DNA from: Brugia malayi
Lineage: Eukaryota > Nematoda > Chromadorea > Rhabditida > Onchocercidae
Direction: 5' to 3'
DNA length: 64,000 bases
Assembly: GCF_000002995.4 (NCBI RefSeq)
Contig: NW_025062477.1
Location: 13,498,696-13,562,695, forward strand
Under the pieces are notes generated by a model. That model saw nothing but the letters and a program-made list of their open reading frames with translations, made no database searches and was not told the origin of the DNA. Made by a program: the position numbers and the translations under genes. This document shows positions 39,661 through 52,800 of this stretch, piece after piece; the first letter of the stretch is position 1; every line of letters starts with the position of its first letter.

Positions 39661-39871
39661 ATGGCCGAAGGGGTAACTGTCATTGACCTCCAAAATGAGA
39701 TTTGCGCCCTTTCTGATCATCACCATCACAGCCTCTCTCCTACATTAATAGCAGTAACACCAATAATCTGCCTCCTCCTACTTCACCTATCGTTGGATTC
39801 CCTGAAAGTAACGGCATTTCTGTTGTTCATTTCTTATCAGACTGTCCCATTCATCATCGTGACCACTACCA
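39661..39871 (+). CDS. Possible signal-peptide exon of the noah-like gene
   Basis: An ATG at 39661 opens a frame containing a hydrophobic run (LIAVTPIICLLLLHL, followed soon by VTAFLLFISY). A GT at 39872 would end it in phase 1, the phase needed to join the first recognised noah exon at 41628. The hydrophobic segment starts late (about residue 28), and the same DNA is also open in another frame, so this is only a candidate. Secretion of the noah product requires some upstream exon with a signal sequence. Confidence 0.22.
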
Positions 39872-41627
39872 GTATTACTTCAGGACAGTAATATTCGGGT
39901 AAATTTCGGCTGCTCAATCGGTAGGACCAAACTTCTAATATGCATCTTTCCAACCATGCCTCATCACTTCTGCATTACTATTCACATCTCATCATAATTG
40001 CATACTTTTCTGTATTTGCTTCAATCGAAATACAAGAAATTCGTAAGTCTTTTTACCTTAATTTATAAACGTTCTGCTCTACCAATTTTATAATGAATTC
40101 TTAAATTATCATAAAATAGTGCAGTACCACAGTCTCCGGAAATTGTTCCATAAAAGAGTATATTAATGATCAAAAATAGTCCGAACAAATTTGTTGATTA
40201 ATGGGCCACATTTTTTAAACGTTCTAATTAATCTCAACCTTTTATTCCCGATTTTAATTTTAATAAGACTTTAAAAGCAATTAAATAAGGAAAAAGTAAC
40301 TTAGAACATGAATTTTACCTGCATTAGCGGTAAAAGTTGTGTAGGTAAGTTAAAAAAATTACTTCTGATTTCTGTTTTGATCTTTTTCTTCATCGTCCTG
40401 AATTCCGAACTATGGTTGAAAAGCAATGTAGTAATCTTCTCCATCGGATTTGCCAACTTTCTGTATTCATGCATTATCTAAGACATATAAATACTTGGTT
40501 ACACGATCATTTTAAATCAATTGTTGAGAAATTTAATTTCAAATTTTCTTTTTGAATCTAAAACATGAATCAGTCCTTTACATCTTTTTACCTATTCCAA
40601 AAATCATTCATAATAAAATTCAAAATGAGAACTTTTTGAAGCTATTTCAACTATTTCGTTCAAACTTCTTGAAAAATATTTTTTTTTAAGTTTAAGTCAT
40701 TTCACGGAAGAACAAAAAAAAAAAAAAAAAAATTAAGATTATCAAGATTGTTTCAAAAGGCAAATTCTTTTCTTTCAAATTGATATGAGAATTTTTGTTC
40801 ATATTGGTGACCTTACCCATATAAATAACAACTTCTGCTGAAAACGAAAGTGAGGACAATATAATAAGTAAATATTTCTGTTTAAAATTGAGATGAAAAT
40901 ATTTCTTTGATTTGCTTCTTCATATGAAATTCCAAATTGTTTTTTAAAAAATTACAATATTTAATGTCGTCATATGAAGTGATTTTTAATTATTTTTCAA
41001 CATCGTTGAATTGAACCAAAAAAAGATATTCACGAGCTTACTGTCATTTCTGCTGATGTTTGAGTTAAATTAAAATTATCATATTCAGTTTCTTATAAAA
41101 TTGTCACTTTATGAAGACAACAATGTTTAATCATTTTGCATTAAAGCATTTCTGGAATTCTGATGACACAGTTTCTGCAGAAAAAGTGAAGTGAATTGTC
41201 TTATTTTTGAAATTTGACCCGCATTGACGGCACTGATACGTACGGCCTTTTCTTAGAATGATTGTGTCGAGAAAATGAGCGGTGAATAAGCCGTTTCTTA
41301 CATTTGTAAAAATTGGGTTATTTTTTTAATGTGGAAATTCTTTGCTAATCTTGATCAGAAAAATGAATTTCTCAACTATTGTCGAAAAGTAAGGATTAAA
41401 AAATTAAAGAATGCTTCCATTTGTACAGTTTCTTAATTTTGATCGTAGCACTGGAATGCATAATAATGACCTCTGCTTCATGGCTTTATTATCGACTTAA
41501 TTTTCCTAGAAGTCTATTAATATTATTTGATTACTTTGCAAAGCAATTTTGAAAGAAAAATTTTCTAAAAATTTAAAAATAAAATTTTTTTTTGAAAGTT
41601 TTAACAGAAGAGATATTTAAATTACAG

Positions 41628-44600
41628 CATCATATCCAGCATGTAGCAATGGCGAATCACCTGTCTTTTTACTCCAACACAATGCTACAGCAGGTAATGT
41701 TCTGAAGCGAGCTTCAACTTCACATCTGGTCGACTGCACTGACCTTTGTTCAGCTAACGATGTTAGTTCAATTTTCAAAAAACTTTTTTTTTGTTATTTA
41801 GACTGTTGCATGGAAGATGATATTAAGCAGATTTCAGGAATGTTTGGCGATAACCTATGAAGATAAAGAATGCAAAATGTTGTCAAGCATTGGAGAATCG
41901 ACAGGACATTTAAATGATTATGTATTGCTGAGTAAAAATTGTGCTAAAGTAATTTAATGTTTCGTAAATCTAGTAACAACTTTCATAAATAACTTATCAA
42001 GTTATGATTAGATGTAATTGAATCTATGAGAGAAACATCCATATTTGCTTATGGAGTGTTTCTCTGATTATTATGATTGAGTGATATATCACAGATAAGT
42101 GAAGTTGCGCCGCAGCATTTATATTTCTCTTCTAGTTTTTTTTTATGGAAAAAAGTGAATGATGAAAAGAGAAAAAGGTAACACTTAAAAATAAAAAAAA
42201 TGCAAATTCATTTTACATTGATGAAATTTCTACTTCTTATTTTATCTTATCATGATTTAATGAATCTAATTGATAGAGTGCGCGGATCTGCTCATCGCCA
42301 TTTCAATTCGATGTACACAGACAAAAAATTTTGGTTGGGTTTGCTCGCGAGGTTAGTTTTGTATTAAACGTCTTTTGAGATTAGAAAGTTTAGCCAGATG
42401 ATGATAATCTTAGGGAGGTGTAGGAGAATTCTACACCTCCTTCTTTTATTACAGCGAATTATAATATTAACGAGTCTAGAGATGTTTTAAAATGTTTAAC
42501 TTCCAAATTCTCAAGTATTTATCGTTTTGAATTAATCTTTTATATAATTGGAGAAAAGTATGCATTTGCTTGGAACTGCTATTTAGCAACTAAAATTTTA
42601 TGGATTAATTTAAATTCGAGAATTTTTTTTGCATACATTTCCATTCTTCTGTTTTGTGACATTGTCTCTTATAGGTTGTGTCAGCTGATTCATTATCGTT
42701 ATGTCTATCAGCTTGCTTGAATGCATTTGATTCTTTCGGTTTTGAATGTGAGTCGGTAATGTACTATCCAGTTGATTCAGAATGCATCCTAAACACCGAA
42801 GATCGTCTGGATCGACCTGACTTGTTTGTGGATGAATTAGATGATAACGTCATTTATCTGGATAACAACTGTGCTGGATGTATATTACTTTATATCTAAT
42901 CATTAACATTCTAAGTGAATGCTTTCTATTAAAGCTTAGCACTCAAATGTTTATCACTTTTGAATCGAAATTTCTTACCCGCATTCTCTTTAGTCTTAAA
43001 AAGAGCATTTATAAACAGTGAGTTAATTACAAATAGTATTTTCATCAGTGACTCATTGAAGTGAACCTAATGGACAGAACGAAAGGTTATTTCTTTGAGG
43101 CCATTGGTTTAACAGCTAATTTATGATTTATGATGAACTGGCATAGATTTCAGCACAGTGTTATGCTCCATACATAACACAATACATTGCCGTCGCAAAT
43201 CGTCAGCTAGCTAACGAGTTGGACAGACAACTGATCGCTGATCGTGAATCATGCGAGTCGTTATGTACTCAGCGACTGTCTACAACGGTAAACTGAGTAA
43301 TAACAAGATAAAATAATGATTGATCGAGTTTAAGAGCTAAATTTAAATTCGGAAAATTTAAAAAGTTTCCTACCTGTACACTACCTAATGTAACTTTAAG
43401 AAATTTTAGTCTCTTTTCACTTGTTCAGTGTGCTTCTAAATGAAATGATCAATGCAGCTGTAGTTTTAAACAATTCATTTTGGGTGAATTATTCATCGAT
43501 ATTTGCTCATCACCAATATCTTAGTAGAAATATAAGCGTACTGGTATAATTCATTTGATATTTTCGAGAATACGAGAACTCTTCCTTTTTCAAAATGTAA
43601 ATATAGGCAAACATGTTCAGTCAAACACTGAAGGTAATAATTGTTCAGACAAACGATTTCAACTGTAAATCATTTATGCATAATCCGGAAACTAACGTTT
43701 GCATACTTTCTGATGAACGTTCTAAACCACTTGGTCGAGGCAATCTAGTGAAAGCTGACGGTTTCACATATTATGAGAAGAAATGTTTTGCATGTATGTT
43801 TTCAAGACAATGAAATTATTTAATGCTTACTCCTATTATTTATAAGATGGATAGAAGTAGCGTTTGATTTTATATCCAAATGAAAATCTCAAATTCAGCT
43901 AATCAATTAATATGTGAAATTAAACTTGAAATACCTTCTTTTTCAAAACATATTTTAACAAATTTCAGCACCACGAACATGTCGCAATGTACCGTCGTTT
44001 GAGCGCATACCTCAGATGATACTTGTTGGTTTTGCTGCATTTGTTATGGAAAATGTACCTTCAGTAACGATGTGCCTCGATCAGTGCACAAAGTAAGTTA
44101 GTGATCTGTTAGTACTGATATCAATGCTTTTATCATTAATGGAACTCCATGTGTGCCCATTATAGATTGACCTTTAACAGAAAAATTCCTGCGATATTTC
44201 AAAGTATGTATGTGCATGAACGTGAAACAAAAAATGAAAATGATATTGCAGTTCATTTTTCGAAATAATTTTAATTCCATTACAAAAAACTAAGTTAATT
44301 GCTTTAAACGCTTTAAATGACTACGAAAATAGTTTGATAAGAAATAACAAATTTTTCGTTTTCAGTCCTCCACCGGAAACTGGAGAAAATTTCGAATGCA
44401 AATCTGTGATGTATTATTATAACGAACAGGAATGTATTTTAAACGCTGAAACACGAGAAAATAAATCGGAATTGTTTATACCGGAGGGAGAAGAATTCCA
44501 AGTTCGGATTGCAAAACTAATTCGAGATTATTTACTTCAATACCTAATATTTATACCCGATCCTTCTACCATATTTGTTGCTTATTTTCTTAAAAATTAG

Positions 44601-47600
44601 AAAACTTCTTATAGCCTGTGATTAAATTTATCATTTGTATTCCTCTTCCATCAGTTTTTTTTTTTTTTATTTCATAAGTACAAAAGAGAAACAATTCAAA
44701 TCTTTGAGTTCACTGAAAACTGATTAAATTCTTCACTTTAGGTCGATTATTTTGATATCACTTGTCATCTGCGCCCTGAAACATGTCCAAATGGCACAAC
44801 ATTACATACTGTACGTACGGTTAATGCAGCACTCCCTGAAGGCGAAGGATCGATCCATATTTTGCAGTCAGCCGGGAATTCGGTTGCTGATTGCATGACA
44901 AAGTTTGTTTTTAGGAAATTAAACTGACCTTTGTCTATCAGCACAAGTTATTAATAAATATTGAATTGTGCTGGTGCTGCATTGATAATAAATGTAGTTG
45001 AAATTGTAATGATACCGTTGCATATGCGAGAAAAGAAGAGTATAGCAATGCAGTGATACTTTCAATGAAAATACGGTCGTTGTTGTTGTCGACTTCAGAT
45101 GTTACGAGATGGCTCCCGAGAAATGTCGCGCATTCAATTTTGATAAGCAGACATCTGACTGTGACCTGCTGTACGTTGATGGGAAGACAACCTTACGACC
45201 AGCAGTCCACTCGGGCATTGATCTCTACGACCTTCATTGCCTAGAGCGTAAGAAGCATTCTGGAAATTCTCTTCGTCTATTTGCACCTGTACATTTGTCG
45301 AGAGGCATTCACTCACATTCATCACTGAAAAGCATAATACTAGAGGGAGAAGAGAGATAGATGATCAGAACAACAGTAGCGACACTCTATTACAATTTGC
45401 TGAATTGGCTTAAGATAAAATTGCTGCATCAGAATTAGCTTTCTAAAGAAGAGAAGCATGTTTTTCGCTACATTTTAATCATCCCAATACTTAATTTCCA
45501 AGAAATAGATTATTTGGACAAATCATAAATTTTGATGTTTAGAAATTTTTGACTAAAAAAAATTAAAATTTTGACTTTCGGGAAGTTTTCTAAAAATAAT
45601 AAAAAAAGTTACAAAAAGTAATGAACGAAAATCATTTTCGAAGCATTTGTTAAGCTATTCAGATGTTATAAATTTAAAAATAATCAGTATCTAAGAATGG
45701 CAATACGATCATGACATTGCGATCTGTTTTCCAGAGACAAAAGTTTGCGCTCAGAAAAACAACGTAACACGATTTTCGAGATATTTGTACAGTATATATG
45801 ATGCAGTGCCATCGCAATTCTACGAAGCAACTGCCCTCACAAATTGTCTTAATCTTTGCGCATATACCGAGCGGTTCATTTTATATTTGTTAATTTCATT
45901 CACTTCAATTGCTCATATCTCTTCCGATCTGTTCCATTTCAAAAGAGCCTCATTTTAAATTCAATTGCAGTCCACAACCTTACTACATTTGATTGTTTAT
46001 TTAGTTATTTATATACAGTGCGTTTAGTTGTGTTCCCTCATATAGTATTCACTACATGCAGTGTACAGCTGACAAGATCCAATGATGCAGTTAAAATTTG
46101 GTTTTTATTCTGAAATTCGATTTTGGGAATAATTTTCATCAAGGAATGACTGCAAATTTGATTTGTTTTAGTTGCGAAGGTGTAAATTACAACAGAAGGA
46201 ATGGTCGTTGTGAATTATTTGATAAGGTCGAAGGAAATGGAAAGCCAAGTGATTTCACGGATTTTTACAAAAATCTTTGTCTGGTGGAAGAAGTAGAATC
46301 AGAATATAGCGCCGCAGCTAATGTTCCCAAACATCTCCTTCCGAATGTTTCACATTCTGCAGTTACTCAGAAACAAGAAGCTAAATTACACATTATCTCA
46401 GCAAAAGTAAGCTTTTGCAATTACGGATTCTTTATTTGTAATTCTTCATTATTTATAATTAAGAGTGCCTAAGTATTTTCAGCTAATCGATTGAATTAAT
46501 TAATTAGCTTGGAAATAACTAATAAAGCTCTTTTAGACAAAGCCTTTCCTACGCGAACAGGAAGCACAGCGACGAGCTCCAGAAACAATAACAGCGAAGT
46601 CGTCTTCAGCTTCCGGAAAAGTAAGTGGTGAAGCAGGATCATCAACTACATTCAGCATTTCTTCATCCGGAAGGCTTCCAGGGCCAGTAGTACAAATTGC
46701 TCCAGATGCAGTGCAAACAGTTTGCAATTATGAAGGCATCAAAGTGCAGGTAATCCTTAATTAAACTGGTAGTATATTTGGGGCAGTAGTACTAGCTTAC
46801 CATGCAGCTTATTGATTACCTATGCTGTAGTGCATTGAATATACTGAACTCGTGAAATTGCAGGTGAGAAACACAGAAGCATTTTCGGGAGTGATATTTG
46901 TTAAAAATAGGTATGAAACCTGTCGAGTAGAGGTTACGGATAGTGAAAGTGCAACACTAGTAATTGGTTTACCACCGAATTTTGGTTCAAAAATGGTAGC
47001 TGATGAAAAGGTTGCCGCAAGCGAAGCAAATATTCAACCAGAAATATCCGGAGGCGACAAACTGGATAAACCCGCTGATGAACTGCGCATAAGACGACAA
47101 GCTTTAGAGCTACACAGAGATTGCGGAATCCAGGATATGGTGCGTTAGGGCATAAATTCTTTTGTAAGATCTACCATGTCTCTTCAAATTAGGCTGATAT
47201 TCGTAAATGCATAAACTTGCTAAGTAGTTCTAAATTCGGAAATGGAAGAGATTGTCGAAAAGTTTTCGTTATTAATGATATTGCTTTCAGAACAATGGTA
47301 CTTATAAATCAACGGTGGTTGTACAAACAAATAACTTGGGTATACCTGGACTGGTAACTTCCATGGATCAGATTTTTGAAGTGAGCTGTGATTATAGTTC
47401 AATGCTTGGTGGAAAAGTTACTGCTGGTGCCAATCTCACAATTGAGTAAGTAATCTCTATGGCTTATAATTCAATGTTACTTCAAAAAGCTGAAAAGGTC
47501 ATCTCTTTTTATATATGGAAAAAAATAAATAAATTCATAGTGTTTTAAGATAACGCCTTAATGATGAAAAAATTTCAGTGGTCCCGAAGCATCTCTTATT

Positions 47601-49159
47601 CAACCCCGAGGAAAAATCGAACTTGGTAACCCGGTGCTTATGCAGATGTTGAGTGGACAAGGAGAACCTGTCCTACAAGTGCTCGTTTATAAATTTACTT
47701 TATAACTAACTTAGAAAACTCATACTCAATAAAATTAATTCTATTAGAAACATCTAAGAAAACATCACAAATTTGTCACTCTTTTCAGGCAAAACTAGGT
47801 GACATTCTGCAGCTACGATGGGAAATAATGAGTATGGATGAAGAACTTGACTTCTTCGTTCGAGATTGTTTCGCTGAGCCCGGGACTGCTACTCTGAATG
47901 CGGAAGAAAATTTACAGCTCATTGCGAATGGGTGACTTCTTCATTTGTAAAAAAATGTTTAAATTTTTAGTAATATATAATTAGCAAAGAAATGGTAAAC
48001 TAATCTGTGTTGCGTATGCATTATAATAATGCTATTCCTTTCTTTTTGTTTGAAATTCATTAATTGAAGTTAGTTATTTGAAACATCCATTTTAACGTTG
48101 CTGTTTCCTTATCACTCATTAATTACTGCTTTTGTCTAAAAGAATACATTTCAGTTGTCCAACGCCAGCTGTATCACAGAAAATAATGCCTGATCCGATA
48201 GAAGTGATGTCCTCTTCAGTAAAGATAGCACATTTGCAAGCATTTCGATTCGATTCTTCCAGTGTAGTCAGAATAACATGTCATTTGGATATCTGTGTAA
48301 AGAGTTGTAAAGAGGTAATATTATGTTATAAACTTGTAAGTTCTAGTTAGAATAAATAAATTGGGTGTAAGTTTTTATATTGAACTTTATTTTTTATGGT
48401 TCATGAACTTTGTTTTTTGAAAAAATGTGAAATTAAAACTCAACTGGATTTGTTCTTTAAGGTGATGTGTCAACTAGGCAAAGAACAAAAACAATCATGG
48501 GGACGAAAGAAGCGCAGTACAGCTAATTCAGTTGCTGACTGTAAGTAAAGACGTTAAAGGAATGATGTTACTGGGAGGCTTAATTCTAGCTTCTCGATAT
48601 TTTTGAGAACTACACGGTCAAAGGTTTAATGCGAGCACATAATGTAGTTCTGACATACATGAAATGTCACATATTACTACGTTTTGCAAATTAGTACTGC
48701 ATCAAATGCTTTGTAAATCTACTTCTTCGTCATGTAAAAATCTTTTTTTTTCCACACTTGAACTTTCTATCCTTAATTTTTCAGATGAAACGGAAAGGTA
48801 TAGAATTCCGAAACGGGCTCAAGCCACAACATCCGTGGTCGTGATAGATCCTCTTCAACAAGTTGTTGAACCAGCAGCCCTTGCACGATCACAAACTTTT
48901 GACCTTGTGCAAGAAGTCTGATTTTTTTATTTTTCAATTTCCCAACAAAACTGCATAATACATTTGAAAATTATCGATTGAAAAAGATTTCCAGGAACCG
49001 GAGATGACGATAACCACCTCATCAGGACAACTATGCATGGCTAAAATATCATTATTTGGTATATTTGGTCTTCTTTTTATTATCACAGCTGTACAGGCTG
49101 TTGTTGTTGCTCATTATGTATTTCAAAGGTTAACAGGAAACTACAAAAAAAAATACTAG
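41628..49159 (+). CDS. noah-1: NOAH/NompA-like cuticle protein: PAN modules, ZP domain, transmembrane tail
   Basis: Twenty-one exons from 41628-41761 to 48995-49159 join in frame to about 1056 aa; the signal-peptide exon is not resolved. Six Cys-rich PAN/apple modules are seen, each built from two exons, with repeated cores such as FECESVMYYP, FNCKSFMHNP, FECKSVMYYY and CRAFNFDKQ. A Ser-rich linker leads to a ZP domain (from about 46720, VCNYEGIKVQ, to about 48490), with Cys-bearing blocks GLVTSMDQIFEVSCDYS and FFVRDCFAEPG. A furin-type site (GRKKRS, about 48510) follows, then a hydrophobic segment (FGIFGLLFIITAVQAVVVA) and a short tail. NompA/NOAH proteins are apical extracellular matrix proteins that tie epidermis and sensory endings to cuticle. 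NOAH-1 rather than NOAH-2 is preferred from size and module count, which is an inference. Confidence 0.82.
42029..42065. repeat. 15-bp hairpin with one bulge, noah intron
   Basis: AGAGAAACATCCATA (42029-42043), a 6-base loop, and TATGGAGTGTTTCTCT (42050-42065), which pair throughout except for one bulged base. It lies in the intron between exons 2 and 3. Confidence 0.55.
42414..42440. repeat. Perfect GC-rich 10-bp hairpin, noah intron
   Basis: GGAGGTGTAG, a 7-base loop and CTACACCTCC, in the intron between exons 3 and 4. Its G+C content stands out against the surrounding A+T-rich intron. Confidence 0.6.
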
Positions 49160-49896
49160 AAGTTAAATACTACTCACTTCGCTACTCCTCAAAGTAATTA
49201 ATCTGAAGCTTTAACTTCACAATAACTGAATAGAGCTATGAACCCGAAGTCACATTAAATCATGACGCAATCTTTCTTATGTAGATAACATTCGTGAGAA
49301 AGTGACACAGTACAAACTCATGGCCACAAAATTCCACTTGAATGAAAAATTCATTCAATTTAAATACAGAGATGCCTCAATCAATGCATTTCAAAATTCT
49401 TCAGTCGGATTTGACCAGATATAGAAATATTTTGTTAATAGTTTTTTTACCGATTAGTTGTTTCTGTTAAAACATTATTTTTTAGTTCCAGTGTTGTTCA
49501 TAATGAAATTTATGTTTCTTTTACGACAAAATATTAAACGTCGAAACGTTGATAATTGAGAGTTTGTAACACTTGCATAAAACATAAAAATTAAAAAAAA
49601 AAACTTTTAACAATCTTCGATGACGCACGTTATTTTATAATTATTTTAATAGTCTTCCTTTCAAAACTTTATCTTCAAGAACACAACTACGAAGTTAATG
49701 GAACTTTAGTTTAAAAAAAAAAAAAAAACATGCCTTCTCAACGAACAAGCTTTCACGGCAGCTACATGCATATTAATCAGTAAAATGACACAACAAATAA
49801 ATGTCTGCGATACATCATTAAAAAGTGTCACTGGAGCAGAACTTGACAATTAATGATAGGGAAATTAAACTTCCAAAAGTGTACCGTTCAATTAGT
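49160..49896. other. Convergent spacer noah / BOP1
   Basis: About 740 bp of A+T-rich DNA with several A runs, holding both 3' flanks. No exon is supported. Confidence 0.45.
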
Positions 49897-52800
49897 TTAA
49901 GTGAATAAAGCAATCGAGCCATCAACATGTGCAGTTATCAACCACGGTTGCGAAGGATGAAATATTGCAGCTAGAATTGAAAGACCATTTTTCTGAGCTG
50001 TTTGGGTGCGCAACCTTCTTACTGGTACGAATTCATTCTCTTTAAGTGAATCACTGCTGATTCGAGCATAATACACAATTGCAGTTGAATCATCCGATAC
50101 AGTTGCTATTAATGGACATCTGAAAAATCAGGCAACTTCGCGACGAGCTATCAAAAAATTTGTCCCCAGAATGTCGGAATTGTAAAATTATTACTCATAT
50201 AACTAAAGAAATTTTTACTTTCTTCTAATGCAACAAATAATTCTTAAAAAAAAAAAAAAGAAAATTAAATATGGGCTTTAGCAAAACCTAACAAATTCAA
50301 AATGTTTTGCATAAAGAAAATGACGAGAGGAGAGTTTTTTTTTATATGCTTTAGTTCTATAAATAATTTTTATGAAATAATAATTTTTAGTTTTATGAAT
50401 AATAATTCGTTTAATGACATTACATCATTCCCACTTCATGGCAAGGGGAACAGATTTTCAAGCCTTTAATATTCCCAGATATAAAACACTGAATTCACGG
50501 AGATCCTCCTCATTTCAGTCGACCACCAGGTTAATAAGATAAAGTAGTTTGAAGTACTGAAATATTTCAATAGATGATAAGTACATTCAAGACGCATCAG
50601 TAGTAAATAGCAGAATATTTTGAGCATTTTAAGCAATGAACCCAAAAATCTATAAATTAATGAGAATAAGATAGTTATGTCTCAATACATGCATTTGTTA
50701 TTATTAAAAATAAAAAGTGAGAACAGTCAAGGACAAACCTTGCATGCTGTGTGACTCCTCGAATAGCAGCCGTATGATGTTTGACGCTTTTCCATGGTTT
50801 ACTAGAAAGTTGTAGGTCGATCCATGAAAAAACTCTATCATGACCACCAACAAACACATTATCTCCTCGAAAATCAACGTGCATGCAGCTCATCCATTGC
50901 GAACCGGTTATGATTTTCTTTTTCAACTGACACTTTGCCAGATCATAAATTCGTATATATCTTTGCGTCCCAACAAACAGAAACGGTTCAGATGGATGAA
51001 ATGATAAAACCGTCATAAGGCCTTTTAAACGAGAAAAAGGTCTCTGAAATCAATAAGGCTATTTCGAAAAATCATTAAGGTGAAACTCAGGAATTTTAAA
51101 ACTTCAGACGATTAATTTTTATCTTACTCATTGTAAGATCATCGCTCACCTGAGATTTACATTTCGAAAGCTGATGTATATATATAAGTTTCGGTGACTT
51201 TGAATTGGCAAACGTCGCAAAGTAATCACCTTTGTGATGCCATACTACTTGACGTGCAATCTAGAGAAGCAAAATGCAATACCGTCTTAATGTAATTGCA
51301 AACTGTAATATAAATGTGATTACAATACGAAATATATCGCATCCAATAATTAAGTGTTGTAGCCCTTAATGCTAACCTGAACAACATGGAAATATTCCGA
51401 ACTTTGCAGAAGGAATAAGAAGACTTTTTATAAAAGTATTCCTTATCCTAAACAAAAATACAGAAACTTACAATTAGAGAAAAATTTTAAGTAAAACTCA
51501 CATATCCAAGATCAACTGACAATGTGCCCTTTCCTTCATACTTCCATTTTAAAACATCACTTTCTGAAGATTCACACCGAAGTTTTGATAAATATTCTGT
51601 AGTAGTTGTAATACGATGGCGATCTCCACAGTACGAATTTGTCAGAATCATTTTATTCGATTCCATTGTAACAGCCAAAAGTGTCCACTTAGCAAGAGGG
51701 CAATAAGCCACACTTGTTATCGAACCATCCAAACTTGTCGTCTATAATAATTGCGTTTCCATTATAAAAATGAAAAGTTGAATTTAGTGAAATAGAGACT
51801 AGATTATTCAAAATTTATAAAAACAATTTTCATCGTTTTTTATTGCAAATTTTGATGGATTATCACGAAGTGTGTCAGCAATATGGAAACAATTTAAGCA
51901 ATAATAACAGCAAGAACTCTAGAACAGAACACTAGAACAACTGAAATTTAAAAATCAGTCTACTTATTTCGGGGTTTTGAACTCATTTTTAAATTATTAA
52001 ACTTGTAAGAAAAATTTGGACCACTTCCTATCAGGATCGCAAAATTAATTTAAAAAATAAAAAAGTACAAAAATCAGTACTTTAAGGCATCTCCCATCAC
52101 ATATGGACCACAGTCGAAGAGTTCCATCCTCACCACCTGACGCGAAGATTTCTGTAGATTCAGGTTCAAATGACAAACTTCTCACTTGCCCGGAATGACC
52201 AAGCATAAGCTTTAAATAAATAGAATTAATTCAATAGATTTGAAAACCTATCCCTACTAATACTCTCGATTTCACAAAATAAAAGAATGAAACCTACGAA
52301 GCTCTGTGTCGTCGGAAAAGGACGCATATCTGTCAGGTTAGGAAGTTCAGGAAGCAACTCCGTGTGATCAATATTCAACTGAAAAAGAATACATACATAT
52401 ATGAATAAATAAATAGACAAATAAACAAATAAAAATAAATTAATTAACTAATTAAAACAAATGACTGGACAAACAAACAAATTACAAATGAAATAAATAA
52501 GTATATATAATTAATAGATAATAATAAATAATTCCTGATAATGGATTAAGTAACTAATGATATAGAACGACTTGAAATACCTTCATTTTTCGTTGTCGTG
52601 GTGCCAAATATAAATCAAGACAGCGTTGATAACGATCGTTATAAAAGCGATCATATGCCGGGACTTTTCTCAAACAATCATATTTTTTGGGGATGAAGTC
52701 CAATCGTCGATCTTCTGGATCAGTTTCCTAAGAATTATTTATTAGATTAAAAGTTGTGAAGCTGAGTCGGCAAAATACAGATTTTACTAAGAACTAACCT

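Larger units (their letters stand above)
35804..41627. other. Region between sym-2 and the first recognised noah exon
   Basis: About 5.8 kb of mostly A+T-rich DNA with a CT microsatellite (38158-38190), an ATGTC repeat (39013-39036) and many A/T runs. Two weak coding candidates lie in it: a two-exon small ORF (36931-37462) and a possible signal-peptide exon for the noah-like gene (39661-39871). The stretch 39700-39900 has a more coding-like base mix than its surroundings. Confidence 0.45.
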
